From contig JAFGIS010000026.1 of NCBI GenBank assembly GCA_016929495.1, positions 1 through 64,000 of the forward strand: 64,000 nucleotides of DNA. Reading direction: 5' to 3'. The translations under genes and the position numbers were made by a program. The stretch is from Polyangiaceae bacterium. GTDB taxonomy: Bacteria > Myxococcota_A > Polyangia > Polyangiales > Polyangiaceae. Each line of letters starts with the position of its first letter. Positions within the stretch are counted from its first letter, which is position 1. The notes under the pieces were generated by a model. It ran no database searches and was not told the origin of the DNA. It saw only the letters and a program-made list of their open reading frames with translations. Positions 19,294-29,356 of the stretch are shown piece by piece.

Positions 19294-20910
19294 ATGCACG
19301 GAAAGACCGACTCGACGAGCAAGACGCTGGGCGCGCGCACGTGGCACCTGGCATCGAGGTCGCGGCCGTCGAGAGCTCGGCTCGTGATCGGGGCTGTGTG
19401 CATGATCGCGCTGGCTCCCACGCCGAGCGCGGGGCAGCAGAGGCGGAGCCAACCCGCGGCCACCCGGGCAGCCAGAGCGGGCGTGCGGATCGAGGTCGAC
19501 GCGGCCACGATGGAAGCCGTGGCCAGACTCGGCGCCGACGTGGTCTTCTTCACCTCGCGCTCGAAGCCGCTACGTAGCCTGCGCGACATCACCGACCGGG
19601 GAGACCAGGTCGGGGTCTGGGGGATGGAGCTGTTCGGCAAGGTCAACCGCTTGCTCGACGCAGCCGGCGTGGCCCCCAGTGCGTCCGGACAGGACGCGAG
19701 CCTGCTCGTGAACGACACTCTCTTCTCGACCTTGTTTCGGGACTCTCCCAACCTTCGCCTGTTCGTTACGCACACCTACTCCGACGGCCGCGAGCAGGCG
19801 ATCGTCAAGAAGGGGGGCGGCCTGAGGCTTGCCTTCCGGTCGCGGGAGAAGCCGGCGGCTCCCAGTGCCCCCTCTGCCGAGCCAGCGCCCGCGAAAGCCC
19901 AATCGGTGGTTTACTCTGGAACGACTCGGTGTGCCGGCATGTTCGTCACCGTGAGCTTCGTCGTGGACCGTCGCCGTCGGGTCAGCCGCTTCAAGGCCGA
20001 TCACGGCTGCGCCGGGGAGCCGCCCCGTTTCAGCTGGGACGTCCCAGTCGCGGTGTCACTCGACAGCGGCGGGGGATTCCGGGCCGACGACTCGATGGGG
20101 GGCAGCATGTGGGGTGTGGTCGACGCGAACAGTGCCAGCGGGAAGCTCTCGAACTCGATGCGGCTTCAATGCAAGAGCGACGGTCGCTTTCGCGACCTGT
20201 GTGAGGACTGGAGTGCTCTGCCCAGCGGCGATGCGGCCTCGGTGCTCGTGGACGGCCAGACGCCCGCCGAGCCGTCCCGTTCGGGATCCACGGCCGCGCC
20301 GGCGTCCCCGGCCCCGCTTCCCCCGTACACTCTGCCGCCGGACTACTCGAAGTTCGACGACTCCGACGACTCGCCAGCGAACCGAGAGCGCCTTGCCTAT
20401 CGAAAGAAGTTCAGACTGACGGCGCACCTGATGGTGACTCACAGCGGTCTGCAGGACGACGTGCTCAGCGCCACCGGTGGCATGCTGGCGCTCGGCTACC
20501 GGCAGAACCTCTTCACCCACGCAGGACTGCATGTTCGGCTCGGAGCCGGGATCGCCGATGTCTGGACCGATCGCGTGACCGACGCCCAAGGGCATGACGC
20601 CGACGACAGCTCGGCCTCCGTCCTGTACGAGGGCACGGCCGAGCTCGTACCCTACGCCGGTCCGCTCAGTCGTTTCTATGCGGGTCCGATCCTCTGGCTC
20701 GCCTACCGCTCGTTCGCGCCCGACGATTTCACCCTTGCGGGTCAGGCGTACGCCATGCCCAACGGATGGCTCGGCGGCGCCGGGCTCGACATGGGGTTCT
20801 TGGCGCTGGCGCGCGAACAGCTGGACATCAACCTGCGCGTCAAGACCGCGTTCAACGGCGACATCCCTCTCAGGGCCGAGCTCGGGATCGGCTGGCATTT
20901 CTTTCCCTGA
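19294..20910 (+). CDS. Secreted/outer-membrane hypothetical protein
   Basis: N-terminal signal-like segment; repeated beta-strand-like C-terminus (YRQNLFTHAGLHVRLGAGIADVW...ELGIGWHFFP). Confidence 0.55.
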   Translation: MHGKTDSTSKTLGARTWHLASRSRPSRARLVIGAVCMIALAPTPSAGQQRRSQPAATRAARAGVRIEVDAATMEAVARLGADVVFFTSRSKPLRSLRDITDRGDQVGVWGMELFGKVNRLLDAAGVAPSASGQDASLLVNDTLFSTLFRDSPNLRLFVTHTYSDGREQAIVKKGGGLRLAFRSREKPAAPSAPSAEPAPAKAQSVVYSGTTRCAGMFVTVSFVVDRRRRVSRFKADHGCAGEPPRFSWDVPVAVSLDSGGGFRADDSMGGSMWGVVDANSASGKLSNSMRLQCKSDGRFRDLCEDWSALPSGDAASVLVDGQTPAEPSRSGSTAAPASPAPLPPYTLPPDYSKFDDSDDSPANRERLAYRKKFRLTAHLMVTHSGLQDDVLSATGGMLALGYRQNLFTHAGLHVRLGAGIADVWTDRVTDAQGHDADDSSASVLYEGTAELVPYAGPLSRFYAGPILWLAYRSFAPDDFTLAGQAYAMPNGWLGGAGLDMGFLALAREQLDINLRVKTAFNGDIPLRAELGIGWHFFP

Positions 20911-21074
20911 GCGTGTTCGGTCCAGGGGCCGCACATGTTCGGCCGCTGCAGTTCGCGGCGCGCCGGGGTAGCCCGCGCTCGGGCGGCGACATGAACGGGG
21001 CGTGATTTCGGGCGATCGGACGGGAGCGGCTCGGAGGGCTCCGGTTCGGCACGGGGCGTGCACTAACGCCGAGC

Positions 21075-21716
21075 GTGCTCGACACCGATCCCGATCTGCT
21101 GCATCGCTTTCGAGAGGGAGACCGCGCAGCCCTGAGCGCGGTCTATCTCGCCTACTATGCCGACGTGCACCGCCTGGTGCGACAGGGCTTCGTGCTCCGG
21201 GGATCCGCGCCGGTCCACATCCGGGGGCTCGTCGATCCAGACGAGCAGCAAGACGTCGTGCAAGAGGTCTTCGCCAAGGCCTTCTCTCCGGCCGCGCGCC
21301 ACTCCTACGATGGTTGGCGACCGTATCGGCCGTTCTTGCTTCAGATCGCCAGGAACGTCCGCATCGACCACGAGCGGCGCCGCTGGCGAGAAGTGCCGCT
21401 TCTGGACGCCACCGATACGGGGCAGCGCGCGGCTCCCGTGGTCGCGCAGCTGCTCACGAGCCCTTCCGAGCTACTTCCCGACGCGCTGCTCGACCGCGAG
21501 CGCACGCGCAGCACCGCCGCTTCCCTGTTCGCCCAGCTCGATCCCGAGTCGCAGCGGTTCGCCCTGCTACGCTTCGTCGACGACCTGTCCCAGGACGAGG
21601 TAGCGCGCGAGATGGTCGTCACGCGACGACGCGTGCGCACGCTCGAGGGCAGGTTACGGCGGGGCATCAAGAGGCGGGTGCAGGTCGAGGCGCTGGCGAT
21701 GACGCTGGCGGCGTGA
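21075..21716 (+). CDS. RNA polymerase sigma-70 family (ECF-like) sigma factor
   Basis: DEQQDVVQEVFAKAFSPAARHSYDGWRPYRPFLLQIARNVRIDHERRR (region 2); RFALLRFVDDLSQDEVAREMVVTRRRVRTLEGRLRRGIKRR (region 4); GTG start. Confidence 0.8.
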   Translation: MLDTDPDLLHRFREGDRAALSAVYLAYYADVHRLVRQGFVLRGSAPVHIRGLVDPDEQQDVVQEVFAKAFSPAARHSYDGWRPYRPFLLQIARNVRIDHERRRWREVPLLDATDTGQRAAPVVAQLLTSPSELLPDALLDRERTRSTAASLFAQLDPESQRFALLRFVDDLSQDEVAREMVVTRRRVRTLEGRLRRGIKRRVQVEALAMTLAA

Positions 21717-21745
21717 GTCTGCGTTCCCCGCGCCTGCTCCCGCCC

Positions 21746-21770
21746 GTCCCTCGGTATCTTCCGAAGGGAC
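21746..21770 (+). terminator. Hairpin terminator-like structure downstream of sigma factor
   Basis: GTCCCTCGG-TATCTT-CCGAAGGGAC (9-bp stem, one bulged A). Confidence 0.45.
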
Positions 21771-21853
21771 ATCGCCGGCGGCCTTGAGCGCGCCCCATCG
21801 CGCCCCATTCCATCCGCGTCGATACCGCGTTGGACTGGAGGCTCAGCTGCCGC

Positions 21854-24475
21854 TCACTCCGGAGTCCCCGCGCAACCCCGGGGGAGTAGGGCAATGTCCT
21901 CGACGTTCAGTCCAGCTGGGCCGAACGGATTATCCCATTGCTTGCGTATGGCGATGCGAGTCACCGCGGGTGTGACCTCCGTCGAGTCGGGTCGACTGCC
22001 TGCGCAGTCGTAGCAGCCGGAGCTCGGGATGGAAACCTTCTGGGGGTTTGGAGACTTGCCCGTGACCGGTTCGCTACAGGTCACTCCGTCCGCGTTTTCG
22101 ATCGTGAGCTCGAGCGCTCCCGAACTGGAGCCTTCGCCCCACGTGATTTCGATCCCCGTACATCCCGTCAGATTGAGAGGGTGACCGAGGACGAAGGCTG
22201 CCGCCTCGGCCGTACTTTGCTTCTCGCCGCCGAGCGTGACGGGCCACTCAGGGTCGTCCCACGCACCGTTGCTCCAGAGCGCTGACGCGACAGGCTCTGG
22301 TTCGTAGGTTACGGGCCTCCAGCACAGGTTCACACCGTCCGGCGATCGTCCGTTCACGCCGTTCCAGAACCACCCTCCAGAACTGGGCCAGAACTCCAGA
22401 CTCTTGATGCTGAGGGTCAGCGACACCTGGTTCTTCCAATGCGTGCTGATCGTTGCCGTGCGCATGCTGCTGGGATCGATGGCGCAACCATCGGAATTGG
22501 CGCACCAATTCGGCCGCTTGAGGTCGAACTTGTAGTCCTTTCGGCCCCCGCCGACGCCGTACCAGGTGCATTGCGGACGACCGTGCAGCCCGCTCATGCT
22601 GAACTCGAACCATTCTCCGTCGTTGATGTCCGCATCGAGCACGGCCGTATCCGCCCCGTAGACCAGCTGCTCACGCTGAGTCTCCGATAGATGGGCGACC
22701 GCGCCGCCGCTGCTGCACTCCACCTTTTCGTCGACCTGCACGCTCAGGTCCTGTTCCTCCGAATCCTCGCCCAGGCTAGCCACGCTTCCGATGGCGTCCC
22801 ACGTTCCCCAGCGCATACCGCTCGGTCCCTGAACCGTGACAGACGTCTCGTAGAGCTCGCGCATCGTCTCGTCATCGAGCGCGCGGCCGTAGACGAGAAC
22901 TTCGTCCAGGTACCCGTGGAACCCGTCTTCTGTCGTGCCGGCGGGATTCTTGCCCACGTAGAGCGCCCCCCCGGCATCGAAAGCGAGTTTCGCCGCCTTG
23001 CTGCTCTCGTCTGCGTTCGACGTGGCCTTGGACCCATCCAGAAAAAGCGTTGCGCGCCCGCCGTCGTAGGTCGCTGCAAGATGATACCAGTCGCCCGCCG
23101 TCCACTTCCCGGAGTTCTTGGGCAGCGCTGCGACGAGTTCCTGTCCGTTCTGCTGGTCGTCGCAGCCGTACGCGAACACGGCGCTCGGTGTCTTGCCGCC
23201 ATCGCCTTGCGGCGTGCACCGGATCCCGAGCTCGTATCCGTCGCACTCGCCCGAGCGCGTCGAGATCAGCGGCCATGTCGCGTCCGTGCAATCCTCGATG
23301 TCGTCTGGCCCGAAGGACACCCACGCAGACAGCGTGAACGTCTGGCTCTCCAGTGGTGCTGCGTCCCGCAACTGGGCGTACTCGGCACCTCCGAACCGAG
23401 CTGCCGTCCCTCGTCCCCCGACGCGCGTATCGACGTAGTGGGGGATGGCGCCCTTTTTTCCGTCGCCGAGATCGAGGTCATGGCCCTGATAGGTCACATC
23501 GACCCATTTCTTCGAGCCTGCGCCCTCGTCGATGTTCCAGTATGCCAGAAGCTCTCGCGCCAGGGGCAGCGGGTCCTCGACCGTCCCTGGCTTGCTCGTG
23601 ACGCTCGACCAGGCGCCGCAGGTAGGGATGGACTCGGTCTTGGCGTCGCCTTTCGGAATGGCCAGCACCGCCCGGATCCCGCCGGAGTCGCATGCCTTCG
23701 CCGGGAGCTCTACCCCGCCGTGCACGACCCGTGCATCCAGCGGAACGAAGCACGCCGCGCGACCGCAGATCCCCATGCCGCCTGCGGGCTTGACCAAAAG
23801 CACGCTACTGCCGCTGGCAACATCCGCCACGGCGCATTGCTTGCTCAGGTCGACTTCGAGCGCTTTCGCACTTTGCACCGCCCCGAGCGTGTCGAAGCAC
23901 TGGCCTTCAGCCCCACCAAAAACCACCTCGTCGCTGTACTCGGGCAAATCCGAGACGGCAACCTCCGTGGCTTTTGAGCAACTGACATCCTCCCCCGCCT
24001 CTTTCGTCTCGAGCCACGAAATGTCCACCCGCTTCATCGGCACCCTGCCGTCCCCCGCCGTGGGCAGCCCCGTGGCCTTGAAGCTCTGACAGAACACGGT
24101 CTCGCTGCCCCGGTAGGCCGTCACCGTCACCGTCGCTTCGCCGGTTTTCTGCGATGCGAGGCCCACCGTCGCCGGCAGCTTGAGCTGCTTCGTATCGACC
24201 TGCCCCGCGCACTCCGACGCATTCTGCGTCGCTGGCTCTCGGTAGGATGCCGACCAGGCCAAGAGCTTGCACCGGGGTTTTTTGCTGTCACCGGACTGAA
24301 CCTGGACCAGCACCTGGTCGAAATCCTTCGGTACCTGCATGTTCGTCGACAGCGCCAGCATCAGCACCCCCGGCGCCTTCTCCGACTCGGAGGAACACGC
24401 CGCCGCCATGATCCCGAGTCCCACGCCCACCAAGAGGGTAGCGCCCTGTGCCCCTACCCGATACCAGCGCCTCAC
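21854..24475 (-). CDS. LamG/concanavalin A-like domain lipoprotein
   Basis: Lipobox IMAAACSSES; LESQTFTLSAWVSF...WYHLAATYDGGRATLFLDGSKATS...GFHGYLDEVLVYGRALDDETMRELYE; GTG start overlapping upstream stop (GTGA). Confidence 0.8.
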   Translation of the reverse strand: MRRWYRVGAQGATLLVGVGLGIMAAACSSESEKAPGVLMLALSTNMQVPKDFDQVLVQVQSGDSKKPRCKLLAWSASYREPATQNASECAGQVDTKQLKLPATVGLASQKTGEATVTVTAYRGSETVFCQSFKATGLPTAGDGRVPMKRVDISWLETKEAGEDVSCSKATEVAVSDLPEYSDEVVFGGAEGQCFDTLGAVQSAKALEVDLSKQCAVADVASGSSVLLVKPAGGMGICGRAACFVPLDARVVHGGVELPAKACDSGGIRAVLAIPKGDAKTESIPTCGAWSSVTSKPGTVEDPLPLARELLAYWNIDEGAGSKKWVDVTYQGHDLDLGDGKKGAIPHYVDTRVGGRGTAARFGGAEYAQLRDAAPLESQTFTLSAWVSFGPDDIEDCTDATWPLISTRSGECDGYELGIRCTPQGDGGKTPSAVFAYGCDDQQNGQELVAALPKNSGKWTAGDWYHLAATYDGGRATLFLDGSKATSNADESSKAAKLAFDAGGALYVGKNPAGTTEDGFHGYLDEVLVYGRALDDETMRELYETSVTVQGPSGMRWGTWDAIGSVASLGEDSEEQDLSVQVDEKVECSSGGAVAHLSETQREQLVYGADTAVLDADINDGEWFEFSMSGLHGRPQCTWYGVGGGRKDYKFDLKRPNWCANSDGCAIDPSSMRTATISTHWKNQVSLTLSIKSLEFWPSSGGWFWNGVNGRSPDGVNLCWRPVTYEPEPVASALWSNGAWDDPEWPVTLGGEKQSTAEAAAFVLGHPLNLTGCTGIEITWGEGSSSGALELTIENADGVTCSEPVTGKSPNPQKVSIPSSGCYDCAGSRPDSTEVTPAVTRIAIRKQWDNPFGPAGLNVEDIALLPRGCAGTPE

Positions 24476-25509
24476 CGCACGCCTCCCAGCACCAGCCCCA
24501 CCTGGATATCCCCCGCGCTGCCCGCTGCCGGCGGCTCTGGCTCATGCCCATCGGACTTGAACAAGTAGTAGCCGCCCACGATGGCACCCGTGGTGAGCAC
24601 GGCTGCCCCGAGTCCCACGCCCGCCAGCAAGAGCCACGACGGGCCGCTGCTCTCCTCGGCGGCAGGTGGCGCCGTCGACGCCGGCACGAGCCGCACGCGC
24701 ACGTCCGTTTGTCGGCCGTCCACAACCGTCACCTGCTCTTCGTAGTCCTTCATCTCCGGCGCAGTGACCCGAACCGCGTGCGGCCCCGCCGTGAGCACAC
24801 CTTCCCACCGGCCTCGGGCCACGACTTTTCCGTCGATCCAGACGGACTGCCCGGGCGCGGCTACCACAGACAGCGTGCCGTCGTGCCTCTCTCGGGTGAG
24901 CTCCACTCGAACGCGCACCTCACGACCGAATCCAGGCGCGCGCACCGTGGCCAGGCCCGGAGAGAAACCCGGCTTGGTCACCCGGATCTGCTGCACCCCG
25001 ATGTCGACCAGCACCGGCTTCTGCATCGGTGTGAGCCCGACCTGGTTGGTGTCGATGGTCACCCGAGCGCCGGGCTCGTTCGACTCGACCCAGAGCGGGC
25101 TCGTGAGCTCGGCCAGGCCCTCGACGAATTCGCGCGCGCGCGCTCGGTCCGAGTCACTGGTGGCACTGTCCAGGTACGCTTGCGCAGCCTCGAGCGCTCG
25201 CGTGAACATCCCGAGGTTCTTGTAGCAGGCCGCGATCTTGACGAGCAGCGTCCGATCGTGTGACAGCTCGTAGGCTTGCTGGAACCTCGGCAGCGCGCCC
25301 TTCATGTCATTGGCGTCGAAGAGCCTCTGAGCCTCTGCCGCCGCGGATTGAGCGCCTGCAGCCGTCGCTGCTGCCGAAGCGCTCGGCTGCGCGCTGCCTC
25401 CGGCCGCGCTCGGGCGCTGTGCCTCGGCGTACCGCGGCGAGCTCAGCAAGACGACCGCCCACGCGGTGCGCGCGGTCCGGGCCAAAGAACGGGAACGACG
25501 CAGTTCCAT
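24472..25509 (-). CDS. TPR-like plus PEGA-domain membrane-anchored protein
   Basis: LFDANDMKGALPRFQQAYELSHDRTLLVKIAACYKNLG; PEGA-type VESNEPGARVTIDTNQVGLTP and GTLSVVAAPGQSVWIDGKVVARGRWEGVLTAGPHAVRV; C-terminal TM. Confidence 0.8.
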   Translation of the reverse strand: MELRRSRSLARTARTAWAVVLLSSPRYAEAQRPSAAGGSAQPSASAAATAAGAQSAAAEAQRLFDANDMKGALPRFQQAYELSHDRTLLVKIAACYKNLGMFTRALEAAQAYLDSATSDSDRARAREFVEGLAELTSPLWVESNEPGARVTIDTNQVGLTPMQKPVLVDIGVQQIRVTKPGFSPGLATVRAPGFGREVRVRVELTRERHDGTLSVVAAPGQSVWIDGKVVARGRWEGVLTAGPHAVRVTAPEMKDYEEQVTVVDGRQTDVRVRLVPASTAPPAAEESSGPSWLLLAGVGLGAAVLTTGAIVGGYYLFKSDGHEPEPPAAGSAGDIQVGLVLGGVR

Positions 25510-25595
25510 GGAAGACGAAGATACGGTGGATAGGACGGGCCCAGTATCCGACGTCGACAGGCCGAAGGAAAGAAGCTCCGGCTGGCCCGTCTTGG

Positions 25596-27158
25596 CTATT
25601 TCGCTGTGCCACCGAGCTCTTGCCCGAGCTTGCGCAGCTTTCTGATGCGCTCGACGGACGGATCCAGGGGCAAGGAGTCGACCGGCGGCGCGCTGGTCGA
25701 CGGGCTAGCTTGACGGCCGGCTGGGGGCGGGGCCTCGGAAACTGCCGGGGCTTTTCGAGTCTGGCCGCTCGGGGCCGCGCCTCGCCGCACGGGCTCTATC
25801 GTCTTCGGGATGGGTGGGCGCGCAACCTCGGCAGGCCGGGTTGCGTTCTGTTCGCGGGTCGAGGCGACCTCGGCCGAGGACGCTCCAGTTCCCACGCCGT
25901 CGGCCAGGGAAGGGGCCCGCAAGGACGAGGCGCCCGAAACGTTCGGGGTCGGCTGTGCGCCGGCTTCGGTCGGAATCGGTGCCGGACTCGGCCACATCGA
26001 CCAGGCTGCAGCCGTCGCAACCGCTCCCAGCAGCGCCGCACCCACCAGCAGCCGTCCGCGCTTTGACCGTCGAGTGCCACTGTGCGCGGTCGTGGCCTCG
26101 CCGTGCGCTTGAACGGTGTCGGCCGAAGGCATCGTGAGTTGACCCGAGTCCTTCTCGGCGCCGACGGGCGGCTGACGTGGCGCTGACCTCGTAGCTTCCG
26201 AGGGTACCCCGGCGTGCTGCTGCCGCATGATGCGTTCGAGCAGCCCCTGAAGCTCGGCATCGAGCTCAGTCGTCTCTCCGAGCGCGATGGCGAGCTCGGC
26301 CACGCTCGCGTAGCGCTCCCCGGGCTTTTTCCGAAGGCAGCGCGCGACCACGGCTTCGAGACCTGGCGACAGATCCGGGCGTAGCGTTCGCAGGGGCGGG
26401 GCAGGGGCCGAGAGCACCGCGTGGATGACCTGGGCGAAGGTCGCACCCTCGAACGGGGGCCTGCCTGCCAGAAGCTCGAACAACGTGGCGCCGAGCGACC
26501 ACACGTCGGTGCGCACGTCCACGTCAGGAGCCGAAAGCAGTTGCTCGGGCGATGCGTACATGGGCGTGCCCACCAGCGCGCCCGGCCGGGTCGCATGCGG
26601 CTCCGTCATCAACTCGGAGCCGGGCATGCGCTTGTACGTGCCGAAATCGAGAACCTTCACGATGACGCTGCCGTCGCGGCGCGTGACGACTCTCAGGTTG
26701 CCTGGCTTGAGATCCCGATGGATGATCCCGAGCGCATGGGCTTCGACCACGGCGAGACTCGCTTGCAGCACGAGGCGTACGGCCTCCCTCGCAGGTAGCG
26801 GCCCCTCGCGGCGGACGCGATCAGCCAGGTCCTCCCCGTCGAGGTACTCGAGCACCATGTACCTGCCGCCGTCGGGTAGCCTGCCGGCATCGTGCACTCC
26901 TACTACGAACTCGCTCCTGAGTTTGGCCGCTATCCGGCCCTCGCGGTCGAAGCGCGCCACGGCTTCGGGATCCGTCATGGCCTCGGGGAGCAGGAACTTG
27001 ACCGCCACCCGCTGGTGCAGATCGAGGTTTTCGGCCTCGACCACCACGCCCATCCCACCTTTGCCCACGACGCGGTCGATCCGGTATTTGCCGTCCAGCG
27101 TGTCCGCGACCCGGACACCGGGAACGATTTCTACCGGAGCGGCGGACGTATCGGCCAA
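25596..27158 (-). CDS. PknB-type serine/threonine protein kinase with C-terminal TM segment
   Basis: GKGGMGVVVEAENLDLHQRVAVKFL; HRDLKPGNLRVV; VLDFGTYK; GTPMYASPEQL; TM LLVGAALLGAVATAAAW. Confidence 0.9.
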   Translation of the reverse strand: MADTSAAPVEIVPGVRVADTLDGKYRIDRVVGKGGMGVVVEAENLDLHQRVAVKFLLPEAMTDPEAVARFDREGRIAAKLRSEFVVGVHDAGRLPDGGRYMVLEYLDGEDLADRVRREGPLPAREAVRLVLQASLAVVEAHALGIIHRDLKPGNLRVVTRRDGSVIVKVLDFGTYKRMPGSELMTEPHATRPGALVGTPMYASPEQLLSAPDVDVRTDVWSLGATLFELLAGRPPFEGATFAQVIHAVLSAPAPPLRTLRPDLSPGLEAVVARCLRKKPGERYASVAELAIALGETTELDAELQGLLERIMRQQHAGVPSEATRSAPRQPPVGAEKDSGQLTMPSADTVQAHGEATTAHSGTRRSKRGRLLVGAALLGAVATAAAWSMWPSPAPIPTEAGAQPTPNVSGASSLRAPSLADGVGTGASSAEVASTREQNATRPAEVARPPIPKTIEPVRRGAAPSGQTRKAPAVSEAPPPAGRQASPSTSAPPVDSLPLDPSVERIRKLRKLGQELGGTAK

Positions 27159-27306
27159 GGCGGGGGATCCTCAGCCGGTCAGCCTACGGGCCCGCGCGTT
27201 GGCGTGCAAGCGAGCGTGGAACCTGGGCGTCAGGCGCCGCATTCGGGGCCATGGGGTTGACCCTGAAACCCGAACTTCTGCGGCTCAGGCCCAGGACCCG
27301 GAAACA

Positions 27307-29160
27307 CTACCACCACATGCTGGCCTCGAGGGCAATGACGTTCAGGTCAGGCACGAAGGTGGTCGTGGCGCGGTCCCCGCCGTCCTGATTGAGGGGATGG
27401 GCTCCGAACCCAGCGGTGACCGGGGACGGCGGTGCCTGGGTGCAGGAGATGTCGTTCAGGCTGGGCGAGTAGTCCTGGTCGGCCACGCGCGACGAAAAGG
27501 CGCCGTTCGGACAGAAGCGCTGTGCGTACAGATACCGCGAGTACTGGAGCGAGATCTGCTCGCGCGTCACGAGTTGGGAGCGGAAGACCAGACGCGGAGA
27601 GATGATGGAGAAGTTCTGCTGGGCGTAGCCCGAATTCGGACGCAAGTGGTCGAACCGAGTGCCGATCGCCAGCGCGGGGAACACGTCCAGCAACAGGTCG
27701 GCTCCGAACTTGAGCTTGTTCGTGCCGTCCTGGAGCTCGTCGTCGCTCTCGATGAGGTTGACCATCCCGTAGAGCTTGATGGACAGATCGCGGCCCGCAC
27801 CGAAGGGGCTCGACTCGAGCAGGCTGCCCAGGCCGAGGTCCCATTGGCCCAACAGGGAGTTGACGGCGCCGTTGCCTCCGCTGCAGGTGGTCGGATCGAT
27901 GCCGCTGCGGCACTGATAGCTGTCGAGGTAGTTGTCCGTGACGCCGAGCGAGAACTCGCCGCCGCCGTACGAGTGCAAGAGCTCCACGGCCGGAGCGACG
28001 GTCACGGCGTCCTTGGCATCGATTCGCGAGAAACCCCCGTACAGATGGCCCCACCTGCCGACGTCGAACGAGCCGTCGACGCCGTAGACCATCAAGGAGC
28101 CGTTGGGCTGTCCGGGCGAGCGGTACTTGACGTTCTCCTCGCCTTCGACCCAGTTCGGCTGCGGGTCGATGAGGGGCACCTCCGACTGTGCGAACGCATG
28201 AAGGAAATGGGCGCTGAGCTTCATGTTGATGAGGCCCTGATAGGCCCAGTCCAGGTGCTCGTGGTGCATCAGCGTGAAACGCGCTGGGTTGTACACGCTC
28301 GGATCGGGCTGGCGCGTTCCGAATCCCTGCTCGAGGCCGAGGGTGGAGCCTTCCGAGTCGATTTCCAGACGCACGTCCTCGCCCATGACGTGGGTTCGAC
28401 CGAATAGATAGGTGTCGTACTCACCGGCGTCGTAGCGCCCCGCCAGGCCGTAGCGGTTCCAGAAGTTGCCGCCCTTGACGATCACGCGTACGTTCTCCCA
28501 GGGCATGTCCGGCGTGATCGTGACCCAGCCCTGTGATACGCCGAACTGCGCCATCTGAAGCACCCACGACGCGTCCGTGAACTGGAAACCCTGAATGGCC
28601 AAGGTGCCTTTGGCCCACGAGTTGCCGTACGAGAAGAACAGCTCCGCCCAGTCCTTGAGCGAGTGCTTGGTGTGCTGCCAGCTCAGGTACTGGTCATCGG
28701 GCACGACCGGAACGTGGAAGGTAGTGTCGCTGAGCGCGTCGACCGCGGCGGCTTCGCCCGCATTGGCTGGGTCGGGCTGGACCGCGGCGTTCTTGCGGGA
28801 ACCGATGCCGATCCGCATCGGGGCGCGGAAATAGCCGCTGTAGCCGAAGTGCCACTCGTCTTCGTTCGCGGTGACGGGGCCGCCGTACGATCCCATGGCG
28901 CTGTCCCCCATCGCAGGGGCAGGCGCGGGCTGGGGGTTCGGAGCGGGCGCTATCGTGGCACTGCCGCTCGCCTCGGCGTGCGAACGAGCGGCAGGCGCAG
29001 GCTCGTCCGAGGGGGTTGGTGCCGGAGCGGACGGCGGCTGTTCGGTCGAGCTGTCCGGCGTCAGCTGAACGTCTTCTGTCCCTGTGTCTTGGCCGAGTGC
29101 AGCGCGCGGAAGCACCAGAAGCGGAACAACGACCAACGACCGGACCGTGAGGCGGCGCAT
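27307..29160 (-). CDS. Putative outer-membrane beta-barrel protein with Pro/Ala-rich N-terminal region
   Basis: Signal peptide (VVVPLLVLPRAALGQ) then aromatic-rich alternating-strand sequence (GYSGYFRAPMRIGIG, KGGNFWNRYGLAGRYDAGEYDTYLFGRTH). Confidence 0.6.
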   Translation of the reverse strand: MRRLTVRSLVVVPLLVLPRAALGQDTGTEDVQLTPDSSTEQPPSAPAPTPSDEPAPAARSHAEASGSATIAPAPNPQPAPAPAMGDSAMGSYGGPVTANEDEWHFGYSGYFRAPMRIGIGSRKNAAVQPDPANAGEAAAVDALSDTTFHVPVVPDDQYLSWQHTKHSLKDWAELFFSYGNSWAKGTLAIQGFQFTDASWVLQMAQFGVSQGWVTITPDMPWENVRVIVKGGNFWNRYGLAGRYDAGEYDTYLFGRTHVMGEDVRLEIDSEGSTLGLEQGFGTRQPDPSVYNPARFTLMHHEHLDWAYQGLINMKLSAHFLHAFAQSEVPLIDPQPNWVEGEENVKYRSPGQPNGSLMVYGVDGSFDVGRWGHLYGGFSRIDAKDAVTVAPAVELLHSYGGGEFSLGVTDNYLDSYQCRSGIDPTTCSGGNGAVNSLLGQWDLGLGSLLESSPFGAGRDLSIKLYGMVNLIESDDELQDGTNKLKFGADLLLDVFPALAIGTRFDHLRPNSGYAQQNFSIISPRLVFRSQLVTREQISLQYSRYLYAQRFCPNGAFSSRVADQDYSPSLNDISCTQAPPSPVTAGFGAHPLNQDGGDRATTTFVPDLNVIALEASMWW

Positions 29161-29274
29161 GAGAGTCTCCTGGGGTTCGAGCAGAGCGAGCCCACGACGG
29201 CGCGGTTCGCAGCCCGTGCCGTCACACAGTCCCTACGGAGCTCCCGGCGTCATGGGTCGATCTTCGACGCGCGT

Positions 29275-29299
29275 GTGTCCTGTCTTGGAGACAGGGCAC
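29275..29299. repeat. Intergenic palindrome, copy 1
   Basis: GTGTCCTGTCT-TGG-AGACAGGGCAC. Confidence 0.6.
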
Positions 29300-29356
29300 C
29301 AACGGGCCTCCTGCGGGGGCCGACCCCCTCCCCATCGCGCCGCGAGGACGCGGCGC

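Noticed and set aside
26425-28407. 660-aa plus-strand ORF
   Set aside because: Runs antisense across two real minus-strand genes (kinase and outer-membrane protein).
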